Shown here: in pieces, positions 1 to 9,223 of the stretch
Numbering within the stretch: the first letter of the stretch is position 1
How the letters are laid out: every line of letters starts with the position of its first letter
Source of the DNA: Eriocheir sinensis
Taxonomy: Eukaryota > Arthropoda > Malacostraca > Decapoda > Varunidae
NCBI RefSeq assembly: GCF_024679095.1
Contig: NC_066513.1
Coordinates: 10,321,386 to 10,385,385 of the forward strand
Reading direction: 5' to 3'
Length of the DNA: 64,000 nucleotides
The notes under the pieces: generated by a model
Database searches by the model: none
What the model was told of the DNA's origin: nothing
Seen by the model: the letters and a program-made list of their open reading frames with translations, nothing else
Program-made: the position numbers and the translations under genes

Positions 1-112
1 GTAGTAGTAGTAGTGGCGGTAGTAGTATTAGTTGTAGTAATAGTAGTAGTAGTAGTAGTAGTAGTGTAGAAGTGGCATTAGTAGTAGTAGTAATAGTAGT
101 AGTAGTAGTAAC

Positions 113-153
<41 letters not shown>

Positions 154-234
154 CAGTATTATTATTATTATTATTATTATTAGTAGTAGTAGTAGTAGTA
201 ATATAATTCTTTTCGTCCTTCTTTTTCTTCTTAA

Positions 235-305
<71 letters not shown>
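1..305. repeat. Trinucleotide microsatellites (GTA)n and (ATT)n
   Basis: Imperfect GTA/TAG repeats fill positions 1-200, and a nearly pure ATT/TTA run fills about 229-304. They are separated by a short pyrimidine-rich stretch. No coding sequence is supported. Confidence 0.95.
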
Positions 306-306
<1 letters not shown>

Positions 307-381
307 CGTTATTATTGCATATATCATTGTTACTAATTATTAATAATTTATTAATTATTAATATCGATTCTACTTTTCTGT

Positions 382-382
382 A

Positions 383-443
<61 letters not shown>
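382..443. repeat. (GT)n microsatellite
   Basis: An uninterrupted GT repeat of about 30 units ends just before a splice acceptor (TACAG, 443-447). It therefore lies in the polypyrimidine and branch region of the intron before the IQ-motif exon. Confidence 0.95.
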
Positions 444-445
<2 letters not shown>

Positions 446-447
446 AG

Positions 448-513
448 GTCGTTACGGTGCAGAGGATCGTGCGCGGCTTCCTGGGACGACGAAAGACAGT
501 GAGGGTGATGAGG
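448..513 (+). CDS. IQUB: IQUB-like gene, exon with IQ motif
   Basis: This 66-bp exon is bounded by an acceptor (ACAG before 448) and a perfect donor GTGAGT at 514-519. It starts and ends in phase 0. It encodes 22 residues that form a good IQ calmodulin-binding motif: VQRIVRGFLGRR, matching the IQxxxRGxxxR pattern with V for I. The next + strand exons at 1194 and 15343 are also phase 0 and extend the protein with an acidic/basic linker and a helical WR..E domain. That domain order resembles the C-terminal half of IQUB (IQ and ubiquitin-like domain protein, an axonemal radial-spoke component). The splice sites and IQ motif are seen directly; the IQUB identity is recalled from family resemblance. 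Another IQ protein remains possible. The upstream exons, with the ubiquitin-like domain, would lie outside the window. Confidence 0.6.
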
Positions 514-519
514 GTGAGT

Positions 520-611
520 CTTCTTCTTCTTCTTTTTCCCATATTTCTTTTTTTCTTCATTATTTCTTCTTTTTCCTATTTTTTCTTTCTTCGTTTTTTT
601 TTCATCTATTC

Positions 612-642
<31 letters not shown>

Positions 643-1020
643 TTGTTCTTCTTGTTCTTCTCTGTTCCATTTTCCTTTTTTTCTTCTTTTTCTCTTTCTT
701 CTTGTTCATTTTCTTGTTCTTGTTTTTTCTTCATCCTCTTCTTCCTATTTGTTTCTTTAATTTTTCATCTTACTCTTTCTTTTCTTGTTCTTGTTCTTCC
801 TCCTCTTTCTATTTTAATTTTTTTTTTTTTCTTTTCATCCGTCTTCTTTTTCCTTCTTGTTCCTCTCTTCTTGTTCTTTTTGTTCTTGTTCTTTTTCTTC
901 TTGATATATTTCATATTCAATTTCCTCTTTCTCCTCCTCCTCCTTCTCCTCCTTCTCCTCCTCATCCTCATCCTGCTCATAATTTCTTCCTTTTCCTCCT
1001 CCTCCTCCTTTACTTTCAAT
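520..1020. repeat. Pyrimidine-rich (TTC/TCC)n tract
   Basis: About 500 bp of almost pure C/T on the + strand with TTC and CTC repeats lies inside the intron between the first two IQUB-like exons. Long open frames here are Phe/Leu/Ser (or Lys/Glu/Arg on the other strand) artefacts of base composition. Confidence 0.9.
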
Positions 1021-1193
1021 CTTATTTCCCGGCATCAATTATGTTCAAATGACAAATAATGACACAAAAATCATCTTGTATCGAAACCCTCGATGTACAA
1101 GTGATACAGTTTCTTCTTTACGTGTATCTATTTATTATTGGCATATTTATTTATCTATTTCATTCATCACGCATCATATTTATCATTGCTAAG

Positions 1194-1325
1194 ATACGGG
1201 CGGCGGCTGAGGAATCAACACGGAGGAGGATGGATAATACAGGGGCCGCTGGTGAGGACCCAGAGCGTGTATCCTCCCCCCTCGAGTCTTGTTGCAGCAC
1301 TGACGGAGACTCGGACCCCCAGCAG
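1194..1325 (+). CDS. IQUB: IQUB-like gene, linker exon
   Basis: This 132-bp exon has an acceptor AAG at 1191-1193 and a donor GTAATA at 1326. It is phase 0 at both ends and in frame with the 448-513 exon. It encodes 44 residues, basic and Ala-rich first (IRAAAEESTRRR) and then acidic and Ser-rich (SSPLESCCSTDGDSD). In IQUB a charged linker also follows the IQ motif, before the helical domain; here it is variable and would not be diagnostic alone. The acceptor pyrimidine tract is weak (AT-rich), so the exact start is less certain than the end. Confidence 0.5.
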
Positions 1326-1357
1326 GTAATAAGTGGTTTGAGTTGATGTTTTCATCG

Positions 1358-1880
1358 CTATGCTTTCCTATAGGCTCTGCTATGTGTTAGAGAAGGAATC
1401 CAAACGCAGTAGGAAGTAGGATGTAAAGTAAAAGCAGAAAGGCTGTGTTAGTGCATGCTTGTGAGAGGGGTATAGGAATCATTATAGACACTGCTATGCT
1501 TTTCAGTGGAGTCTGTTAGACGCTAGAGAGTCCAACATCATCATCATAAGAAGAAAGGTTGTGTTAATGCATGCTTGTTAGAAGGGTAAAGGAATGGAGA
1601 CGCTGCTTTTCTCTATTACAGGCTCTGTTAGGCGTTAGAGAGGGAGTCATATGTCGTAGGGATCAGGATGTAAGGATGAAGAAAAAGTATAGGGCTGTAT
1701 TAGTGCATGAATTAAAGGGGTAAAGAAAGGAATGGAGACGCTTCTATGCTTTCCTATAGGCTGTGTTAGACGTTAGAGAGGGAGTCCAAACGTAGAAAGA
1801 AAGAGAATGTAAAGTAGAAGAGAAAAAGTGGCTATGTTATTTCATGCTTGTGAGAGGGTTAAAGGAATGGAGACGCTGGT
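1358..1880. repeat. Degenerate tandem array, unit about 105-145 bp, four copies
   Basis: The motif series GCTATGCTTTCCTATAGGCT, then GTTAGA(C/G)GTTAGAGAGGGAGTC, then TTAGTGCATGCTTGTGAGAG, then GGAATGGAGACGCT recurs beginning near 1358, 1494, 1600 and 1742. Copies differ by substitutions and small indels. The array lies in the intron downstream of the 1194-1325 exon. No coding sense is seen. Confidence 0.8.
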
Positions 1881-1906
1881 TGGCTGCTCTGTATGTGGCT
1901 ACCTAA

Positions 1907-2682
1907 AATTTTTTTTTTTACGGCAAGGGAGACAGCTCAAGGGCACAAACAAATAGTACACAAAAAACTTAGCGCTTAGCGCTGCTCCAACAAACGCAAA
2001 CAGACCACGTTGCCAAAAGATAAGTCAATTTCAGGAGAAGAGATGTCTTGACACTCAAGTCAAGCCACAGGCAGGAGAAAATGTAGACAAAGGAAGGCTG
2101 TTCCAGAGTTTATCAGCGGAAGAGATAAAAGAATGAAGGTGCTGGTTAACTCTTGCATAGGGGGAGGCTGTGGCTGAGTGGTTAGCGTGCCGGCGCCGCG
2201 TCCGGGAGATCCAGGAGGGACGCAGGTTCGAATCCTGGCCGCCACACAGCTGGGATTTTTCAGTCACAGCAGAGTGGCCTAAGACTATCCACATGCTGCC
2301 CTGAAGACCACCTATCTACCCGGACTTTAGATTACCTCTCCAAAGAGAGGCTCAAAGATGAGCTCCGGGGGGGGCAGTATGAGCCAAAAAAAGATGGCGC
2401 CACTATAAACACTCGCCTGCGCCACAATGGGCTGGGCAGACCATCAGGCCCCACCAGTGAAAAAGCCTAACGGTGCAACAGGCCGCGACGAAAAAAAAAA
2501 AAAAAGGGGGGGTTCAACAGTATAGGGGTGAGCAAGAGGAGAAAGTCGAGTGCAGTGGGGCCGTGGGAGGGGGGGAGGCTTGCAGTTAGCAAGTTCAGAA
2601 GAGCAGTCAGCATGAAAATATCGGTAGAAGATAGAAAGAGATGGAACACTGCGGCGAAATTTAAGAGGTATGAGATTGTCAG
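1907..2682 (-). mobile_element. LINE family A, copy A1, 3' fragment
   Basis: The 3' part of a family A non-LTR retrotransposon on the - strand. It begins with a T-run (the poly(A) tail read on +), then the family 3' UTR signature (GGAGACAGCTCAAGGGCAC) and the end of ORF2. It is split at about 2160 by a SINE and resumes at about 2507. It ends at about 2682, where a second family A copy starts in the opposite orientation, head to head. Both copies keep their own 3' ends, so this is two insertions and not a twin-priming inversion. Confidence 0.85.
2160..2506 (+). mobile_element. tRNA-derived SINE, family S1, copy S1a
   Basis: Pol III promoter boxes are visible: box A TGGCTGAGTGG near 2171 and box B GGTTCGAATCC near 2225, about 55 bp apart. 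A tRNA-unrelated body follows (about 2245-2490, with AGATGGCGCCACTATAAACA), then a 14-A tail. The head resembles a Ser/Leu-type tRNA. The element interrupts the 3' region of LINE copy A1, which continues on both sides. Related copies are at 25882-26213 (-), 40215-40380 (partial) and 50620-51095. Confidence 0.85.
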
Positions 2683-4266
2683 TACCCTACATGTATTCCC
2701 GACCGTCTTGGAGACAGGCCCAACATTCTAGACCTCTTCCTTACCTCTAATCCTTCTGCTTACTCTGTCAAACTGTTATCTTCGTTGGGCTCCTCCGATC
2801 ATAACCTTATTTCTGTTTCCTGTCCTATCGCTCCTGTATATCCTCTGGACCCACCGAAGAGGCAGGCGATGCTTCTGGCGTTTTGCTTCAGCTCGGTAGG
2901 ACGACCTGAGGATGTACTTTTCCGATTTCCCGTGGAATGATTACTGCTTCCAGGAGAGACCCCCCTCTGTGTGTGCCCAACGCATCTCAGAGGTGATTGT
3001 CTCTGGAATGGAGGCATACATTCCTCGTTCTTTCTCTACTCCTCATGCTAAAAAGCCTTGGTTTAATCATGCTTGTTCTCGTGCTATTAAAGATAGAGAG
3101 GCAGCTCACAAACGGTTCCAGAGCCTTCGAACTCCCGCTAACTATGATCTTTACATTTCAGCTCGGAATCGTGCCAAATCTATTCTCCGACTTACCAAAA
3201 CTTCTTTTATCAATAGAAAATGTCAACACCTTGCTTCTTCTAATTCTTCCCGTGATATCTGGCATCTAGCCAAGAATATCTCCTCCAATTTCACTTCTTC
3301 CTCTTTCCCTCCTCTCTTTAACCCTGACGGCAGCACTGCCGTCTCATCTGTCTCTAAGGCTGAACTCTTCGCTCAAACTTTCTGTAAGAACTCCACCTTG
3401 GACGATTCTGGTCATATTCCTCCTACTCATCCCCCCTCTGACTCCTTTATGCCTGTTATTAAGATTCTTCCAAATTATGTTTTCTATGCCCTCTCTGATC
3501 TCAACTCTCAGAAGGCTTATGGACCTGATGGAGTGCCTCCTATTGTCCTTAAAAACTGTGCTACCGTGCTGACACCCTGCCTGGTCAAACTCTTTCGTCT
3601 CTGCTTATCAACATCTACCTAAGAAGGGTGACCGTTCCAATCCCTCAAACTACCGCCCTGTAGCTTTACTTTCCTGTCTATCTAAAGCTTTTGAATCAAT
3701 CCTTAACCGGAAGATTCAGAAGCATCTTTCCACTTCTAACCTTCTATCTGATCGCCAGTATGGGTTCCGCAAGGGGCGTTCTACTGGCGATCTTCTTGCT
3801 CTCTTAACTGACTCTTGGTCATCCTCTCTTATCCGTTTCGGTGAAACTTTCTCTGTTGCGCTAGACATATCGAAAGCCTTCGATAGAGTCTGGCACAAGT
3901 CTTTGCTTTCTAAACTGCCTTCTTTCGGATTCTATCCCTCTCTCTGTTCCTTTATCTCCAGTTTCCTTTCTGGCCGTTCTATCTCCGCGGTGGTAGACGG
4001 TCACTGTTCTTCCCCTAAACCTATCAACAGCGGTGTTCCACAGGGCTCTGTCCTATCACCCACTCTCTTCTTGTTATTCATCAATTATCTACTTTCCATA
4101 ACAAACTGTCCTGTCCACTCATACGCCGACGACTCCACCCTGCATTATTCAACTTCTTTCAATAGAAGACCCTCTCAACAGGAAGTACACGACACCAGAC
4201 TGGAGGCTGCAGAACGCTTAACCTCAGACCTTGCCATTATTTCCGATTGGGGCAGAAGGAACCTTA
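2683..4266 (+). pseudogene. Family A ORF2: endonuclease C-terminus and reverse transcriptase (broken)
   Basis: This encodes part of an APE-type endonuclease/reverse transcriptase of the Jockey/I superfamily. The SSDHNLIS endonuclease motif lies around 2790-2815. The first open part (2912-3622) carries the RT entry region ([13 protein letters not shown]). About 41 bp present in other family A copies is deleted near 3620, which shifts the frame. The RT then continues (about 3626-4266) with [25 protein letters not shown] and the catalytic YADD box (HSYADDSTLHY) near 4118-4150. It stops at the CR1-like insertion at 4266. Not functional. Confidence 0.85.
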
Positions 4267-4358
4267 CATAAGAACATAAGAACATAAGAACGCAGGAGTC
4301 TACAAGAGGCCGGTAGGCCTGTACGAGGCAGCTCCTTTGACCCTAAGCTCCCGTGTAT

Positions 4359-4760
4359 CTAACCCCACCTAATATCGCTGTCCATGAATTTATCTAATCT
4401 ATTTCTGAATGTGACAATTGTATTGGCACTCACCACATGACTGCTAAGCCTATTCCACTCATCCACCACCCTGTTAGTAAACCAATTTTTGCCTATGTCC
4501 CTGTTGAGTCTGAATTTATCCAGTTTAAACCCATTACTTCGTGTCCTACCCGGTTCTCTTACCAACAGAACCTTATGAATGTCTCCCTTATTAAAGCCCT
4601 TCATCCATTTATAAACCTCGATCATGTCTCCACGCACCCTTCGCCTTTCTAGAGAATGCAAGTTTAACTGTTTGAGTCTTTCCTCGTATGGCAAGTTTCT
4701 CAACCCCTGAATCATCTTAGTCATCCTCCTCTGCACCGTTTCTAACATTTTGATATCCAT
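4359..4760 (-). pseudogene. Family B ORF2 C-terminal fragment
   Basis: 133 codons of the post-RT C-terminal region of a CR1-like ORF2. It holds the characteristic SVQRRMTKMIQG-type segment (here TVQRRM), LERRRVRGDMIEVYKW and NWFTNRVVDEWNRL. The same protein end occurs at 7370-7771 and 50100-50484. The upstream RT part was displaced by the A3 insertion. Confidence 0.8.
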
Positions 4761-4906
4761 TCTATAGTAAGGTGACCAGAACTGAACCGCATAGTCGAGA
4801 TGAGGTCTAACTAATGCTAAATATAGCTTGAGGAAGACTTCGGGGCTTCTGTTGCTTACGCTCCTTGAAATAAATCCCAGTACCCTATTAGCTCGATTTC
4901 TAGCTT

Positions 4907-6889
4907 TTTTTTATTTATTTATCTATTTTTTTACAGCAAAGGAGACAGTTCAAGGGCACACAAAAAGCAAACATTAATAAAAAAAAAGCCCGCTACTCAC
5001 TGCTCCTAAAAAGAATCCAAAGAGGTGGCCGAAAGATAGGTCAGTTTCGGGAGGAGAGGTGTCCTGATACCCTCCTCTTGAAAGAGTTTAAGTCGTAGGC
5101 AGGAGGAAATACAGATGAAGGAAGATTGTTCCAGAGTTTACCAGCGTGAGTGATGAAAGAGTGAAGATGCTGGTTAACTCTTGCATAAGGGGTTTGGACA
5201 GTATAGGGATGAGCATGAGTAGAAAGTCGAGTGCAGCGGGGCCGCGGGAGGCATGCAGTTAGCAAGTTCAGAAGAGCAGTCAGCGTGGAAATATCGATAG
5301 AAGATAGAAAGAGAGGCAACATTGCGGCGGAATTTAAGAGGTAAAAGACTATCAGTATGAGGAGGAGAGCTGATGAGACGAAGAGCCTTAGCCTCCACTC
5401 TGTCCAGAAGAGCTGTGTGAGTGGAGCCCCCCCACACATGAGATGCATACTCCATACGAGGGCGGACAAGGCCCCTGTATATGGACAGCAACTGTGCAGG
5501 GGAGAAGAACTGGCGTAGACGGTCCAGAACGCCCAGCCTCGAGGAAGCTGATTTAGTAAGAGATGAGATATGAAGTTTCCAGTTGAGATTTTGAGTTAAG
5601 GATAGACCGAGAATGTTTAGTGTTGAGGAAGGTGATAGCTGGGTGTTGTCAAAGAATAGGGGATAGTTGTTTGGAAGATTGTGTCGAGTGGATAGGTGGA
5701 GAAACTGTGTTTTTGAGGCGTTGAAGGACACCAGGTTCTTCTTGCCCCAATCGGAAATAATAGTAAGGTCTGAGGCTAAGCGTTCTGCAGTCTCCAGCCT
5801 TGAGTCGTTAAGTTCCTGAAGGGTGGGTCTTCTATTAAAAGAAGTTGAATAATGCAGAGTGGAATCATCGGCGTAGGAATGGATAGGACAGTTCGTTTTG
5901 GAAAGAAGATCATCAATGAACAACAGAAAAAGAGTGGGAGATAGGACAGAACCCTGTGGGACACCACTGTTAATAGATTTAGGAGAAGAACAGTGACCGT
6001 CTACCACGGCAGAAATAGAACGGTCAGAAAGGAAACTGGAGATAAAGGTACAGAGAGAAGGATAGAAACCGTAGGAGGGTAGTTTTGAAAGCAAAGATTT
6101 GTGCCAGACCCTATCAAAAGCTTTTGATGTGTCCAGCGCAATAGCAAAAGTTTCACCGAAACGGCTAAGAGAGGATGACCAAGAGTCAGTTAAGAAGGCT
6201 AGATCACCAGTAGAACGCCCCTTGCGGAACCCATACTGGCGATCAGATAGAAGGTCAGAAGTGGAAAGGTGCTTTTGAATCTTCCGGTTAAGGATTGATT
6301 CAAAAGCTTTAGATAGACAGGAAAGTAAAGCAATAGGACGGTAGTTTGAGGGATTGAAGCGGTCACCCTTCTTAGGTACAGGCTGTATGAAGGCATACTT
6401 CCAGCAAGAAGGAAAGGTAGATGTTGACAGGCAGAGGCGAAAGAGTTTGACCAGGCAGGGTGACAGCACGGAGGCACAGTTTTTAAGGACAATAGGAGGC
6501 ACTCCGTCAGGTCCATAAGCCTTCTGAGGATTGAAGCCAGAGAGGGCATAGAAAACATCATTTTGAAGAATCTTTATAACAGGCATAAAGGAGTCAGAGG
6601 GGGGATGAGTAGGAGGAATATGCCCAGAATCGTCCAGAGTGGAGTTTTTAGAAAAAGTTTGAGAGAAGAGTTCAGCCTTAGAGATAGATGAGACGGCAGT
6701 GTTGCCGTCAGGACTGAGGAGTGGAGGGAAAGATGAAGAAGTGAAGTTGGAGGAGATGTTTTTGGCTAGATGCCAGAAGTCACGGGAAGAGTTAGAGAAA
6801 GCAAGGTTTTGACATTTTCTATTAATGAAAGAATTTTTGGTTAGTCGGAGAATAGATTTGGCACGATTTCGGGCAGAAATGTAAAGTTC
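4907..6889 (-). mobile_element. LINE family A, copy A3, nested in B1
   Basis: A 5'-truncated - strand family A copy with a T-rich tail at the left. It is flanked by the 5-bp target-site duplication AGCTT (4902-4906 and 6890-6894). B1 reads continuously once A3 is removed. It retains an open RT region without a stop and intact YADD, so it is probably one of the younger family A insertions here. Confidence 0.85.
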
Positions 6890-7024
6890 AGCTTGAATGC
6901 ATTGTGCCCTTGGACGGAGATCAGAGCTCACTAAGACCCCTAAATCCCTCTCGCACCCAGACCTGCTTACGAGAGTGTCATTTAAGCAATAGTTATGTGA
7001 GGGGTTGTTCCTACCTACACTCAC
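5174..7024 (-). CDS. Chimeric 616-aa open frame: CR1-like B1 start fused to family A reverse transcriptase
   Basis: The long open frame crosses a transposon boundary. Its first about 45 residues (SVGRNNPSHNY...) belong to CR1-like ORF2 of B1. From about residue 46 ([14 protein letters not shown]) it is family A ORF2. The family A part contains the RT fingers ([13 protein letters not shown]), [47 protein letters not shown] and intact HSYADDSTLHY, followed by the C-terminal domain. It lacks the endonuclease because of 5' truncation. No promoter or start signal supports expression as one protein; the fusion is most simply a by-product of the nested insertion. Confidence 0.7.
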   Translation of the reverse strand: MSVGRNNPSHNYCLNDTLVSRSGCERDLGVLVSSDLRPRAQCIQAELYISARNRAKSILRLTKNSFINRKCQNLAFSNSSRDFWHLAKNISSNFTSSSFPPLLSPDGNTAVSSISKAELFSQTFSKNSTLDDSGHIPPTHPPSDSFMPVIKILQNDVFYALSGFNPQKAYGPDGVPPIVLKNCASVLSPCLVKLFRLCLSTSTFPSCWKYAFIQPVPKKGDRFNPSNYRPIALLSCLSKAFESILNRKIQKHLSTSDLLSDRQYGFRKGRSTGDLAFLTDSWSSSLSRFGETFAIALDTSKAFDRVWHKSLLSKLPSYGFYPSLCTFISSFLSDRSISAVVDGHCSSPKSINSGVPQGSVLSPTLFLLFIDDLLSKTNCPIHSYADDSTLHYSTSFNRRPTLQELNDSRLETAERLASDLTIISDWGKKNLVSFNASKTQFLHLSTRHNLPNNYPLFFDNTQLSPSSTLNILGLSLTQNLNWKLHISSLTKSASSRLGVLDRLRQFFSPAQLLSIYRGLVRPRMEYASHVWGGSTHTALLDRVEAKALRLISSPPHTDSLLPLKFRRNVASLSIFYRYFHADCSSELANCMPPAAPLHSTFYSCSSLYCPNPLCKS

Positions 7025-7278
7025 CTTGTGTCCTTCAATGCCTCAAAAACTCAATTTCTCCACCTATCAATTCGACACAATCTTTCAAACACCTATCCCC
7101 TATTCTTCGACAACACTCAGCTATCACCATCTTCAACACTAAACATCCTCGGTCTATACTTTACTCAAAATCTCAACTGGAAACTTCACATCTCCTCTCT
7201 CGTTAAATCAGCTTCCTCGAGGTTGGGCGTTCTGTATCGTTTCCGCCAGTTCTTCTCCCCCGCGCTGTTGCTATCCAT

Positions 7279-7784
7279 ATAAGAACATAAGAACATAAGA
7301 ACGCAGAAGTCTACAAGAGGCCGGTAGGCCTGTACGAGGCAGCTCCTTTGACCCTAAGCTCCCGTGTATCTAACCCCACCTAATATCGCTGTCCATGAAT
7401 TTATCTAGTCTATTTTTGAATGTGACAATTGTATTGGCACTCACCACATGGCTGCTAAGCCTATTCCACTCATCCACCACCCTGTTAGTAAACCAATTTT
7501 TGCCTATGTCCCTGTTGAATCTGAATTTATCCAGTTTAAATCCGTTACTTCGTGTCCTACCCGGTTCTCTTACCAACAAAACCTTATGAATGTCTCCCTT
7601 ATTAAAGCCCTTCATCCATTTATAAACCTCGATCATGTCTCCACGCACCCTTCGCCTTTCTAGAGAATGCAAGTTTAACTGTTTAAGTCTTCCCTCGTAT
7701 GGCAAGTTTCTCAACCCCTGAATCATCTTAGTCATTCTCCTCTGCACCGATTCTAACATTTTGATATCCATTCTATAGTAAGGT
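7279..7784 (-). mobile_element. CR1-like LINE family B, copy B2, 5'-truncated
   Basis: About 505 bp of family B 3' end on the - strand. It starts with the same CATAAGAA octamer repeats as B1 and holds the ORF2 C-terminus (133 codons, 7370-7771). It interrupts A2 between LLSI and VRPRMEY of the family A protein. Very similar to B1 over the shared part. Confidence 0.85.
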
Positions 7785-8353
7785 GTCCGCCCTCGTATGG
7801 AGTATGCATCTCACGTGTGGGGGGGGGCTCCACTCACACAGCTCTTTTGGACAGAGTGGAGTCTAAGGCTCTTCGTCTTATCAGCTCTCCTCCTCCTACT
7901 GATAGTCTCCTCCTACCTCTTAAATTCCGTCGCGATGTTGCCTCTTTTTCTATCTTCTATCGATATTTCCACGCTGACTGCTCTTCTGAACTTGCTAACT
8001 GCATGCCTCCCCTCCTCCCGCGGCCCCGCTGCACATGACTTTCTACTCATGCTCATCCCTATACTGTCCAAACCCCTTATGCAAGAGTTAACCAGCATCT
8101 TCACTCTTTCATTCATCACGGTGGTAAACTCTGGAACAATCTTCCTTCATCTGTATTTCCTCCTGCCTACGACTTGAATTCTTTCAAGAGAAGGGTATCA
8201 GGACACCTCTCCTCCCGAAATTGACTTCTCTTCCGGCCACCTCTTCTGATTCTTTTTTAGGAGCAGCGAGTACCGGGCTTTTTTTTATTATTGTTTAATG
8301 TTTTTGTGCCCTTGAGCTGCCTCCATTGTTGTAAAATAAAAAAAATAAAAAAA

Positions 8354-9028
8354 GAGGAGAGGAGTTCATGAGACGAAGAGTCTTACGGTGGGATTATCAG
8401 TCAACCTCTTCCCTCTTCGTCGAACCGTCTCTTAGAGATTGTGCTTCTGTTTAGTGGTATTATGAAACGCTCTCTTCTCTTCCACCTCGGAAGCTATCCT
8501 TCCTTACATTTTTGGTACTACTGCAAATCAAACAAAAGCTGAAAACCGAAAAATTAATGCATTTTAGGTACATTTCTATAATGAAAAATATTGTGTGGCT
8601 AATATTTATGTAAACAGTGCTTGATACAGTGACATCCACTATACATAGCAAAAAAATTTATATTGATGCGTTGGTTGGAAGCCGTGGCGACGTGTGTTTA
8701 CTAGGCAGTCCGAGCCCAGGGTTGCCAAATGGCATTTTTTATTACATTACCTTCTTGAAAATCACAAATAACATGCTGGATAAATTCTCTGTGGACATGT
8801 GTGACTAAATACGTAAGGTGTACAGCACTGACGATATCTCCTTAGATGCTTTATTTGATTAACTACCCTCAAACAATACTGCACTACAACCTGCAAGCTG
8901 CACATGGTAAGTTATAGACTTTCTATTTTTTTATTGATCTTTATTAATAATGGTTATTCTAATATTTTTTTTATTACAAAACATGGCGGACCTTTCTTAA
9001 TTAAAACAAACAAATAAAAAATAAATCA

Positions 9029-9029
<1 letters not shown>
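8354..9029. other. Unassigned AT-rich sequence
   Basis: No convincing coding, RNA or repeat structure was seen, apart from a short scrap resembling family A minus strand (8355-8388). Confidence 0.5.
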
Positions 9030-9096
<67 letters not shown>

Positions 9097-9223
9097 ATTA
9101 CATAGAATTACATATAGAATCAGACCACACAGACCCCATGGTCCAGACTAGGTGGTCTGTCCTTAAACCTAAGTGAATCTACACTAATCAGATGGCTCCA
9201 AAACGTTGCTTTTCTACTCTAGT

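Larger units (their letters stand above)
4266..7023 (-). mobile_element. CR1-like LINE family B, copy B1, inserted in A2 and itself interrupted
   Basis: A - strand CR1-like element lies inside A2. Its 3' end, at the left, is the octamer tail (CATAAGAA read on +, TTCTTATG on -). Element sequence covers 4266-4906 and 6890-7023, split by family A copy A3. A2 carries CCTT on both sides of B1 (4262-4265 and 7023-7026), a probable short target-site duplication. Octamer-repeat 3' ends are characteristic of CR1-group LINEs. Confidence 0.85.
2683..8353 (+). mobile_element. LINE family A, copy A2, composite with nested insertions
   Basis: A + strand family A element whose own sequence lies at 2683-4267, 7022-7279 and 7785-8353. 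The gaps are filled by two CR1-like insertions (about 4266-7023 and 7279-7784); the first itself contains another family A copy. The element runs from the C-terminal part of the endonuclease domain through the reverse transcriptase (RT) to the 3' UTR and A-rich tail near 8330-8353. At the second insertion about 11 bp of A2 (between CTATCCAT and GTCCGCCC) is missing, a target-site deletion. Confidence 0.85.

Noticed and set aside
315..1059. Long open frames of Val/Cys then Phe/Leu/Ser repeats on both strands
   Set aside because: They arise from the GT repeat and the pyrimidine tract. Only the 448-513 portion, with splice sites and an IQ motif, is supported.
2161..2250. Genuine tRNA gene
   Set aside because: A and B boxes are present, but the acceptor stem is not paired, a long unrelated body and A-tail follow, and related copies exist; it is a SINE head.
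1907..4266. Twin-priming inversion of one LINE (A1 plus A2)
   Set aside because: Both head-to-head parts run to their own 3' ends and overlap in content, so two independent insertions explain them better.
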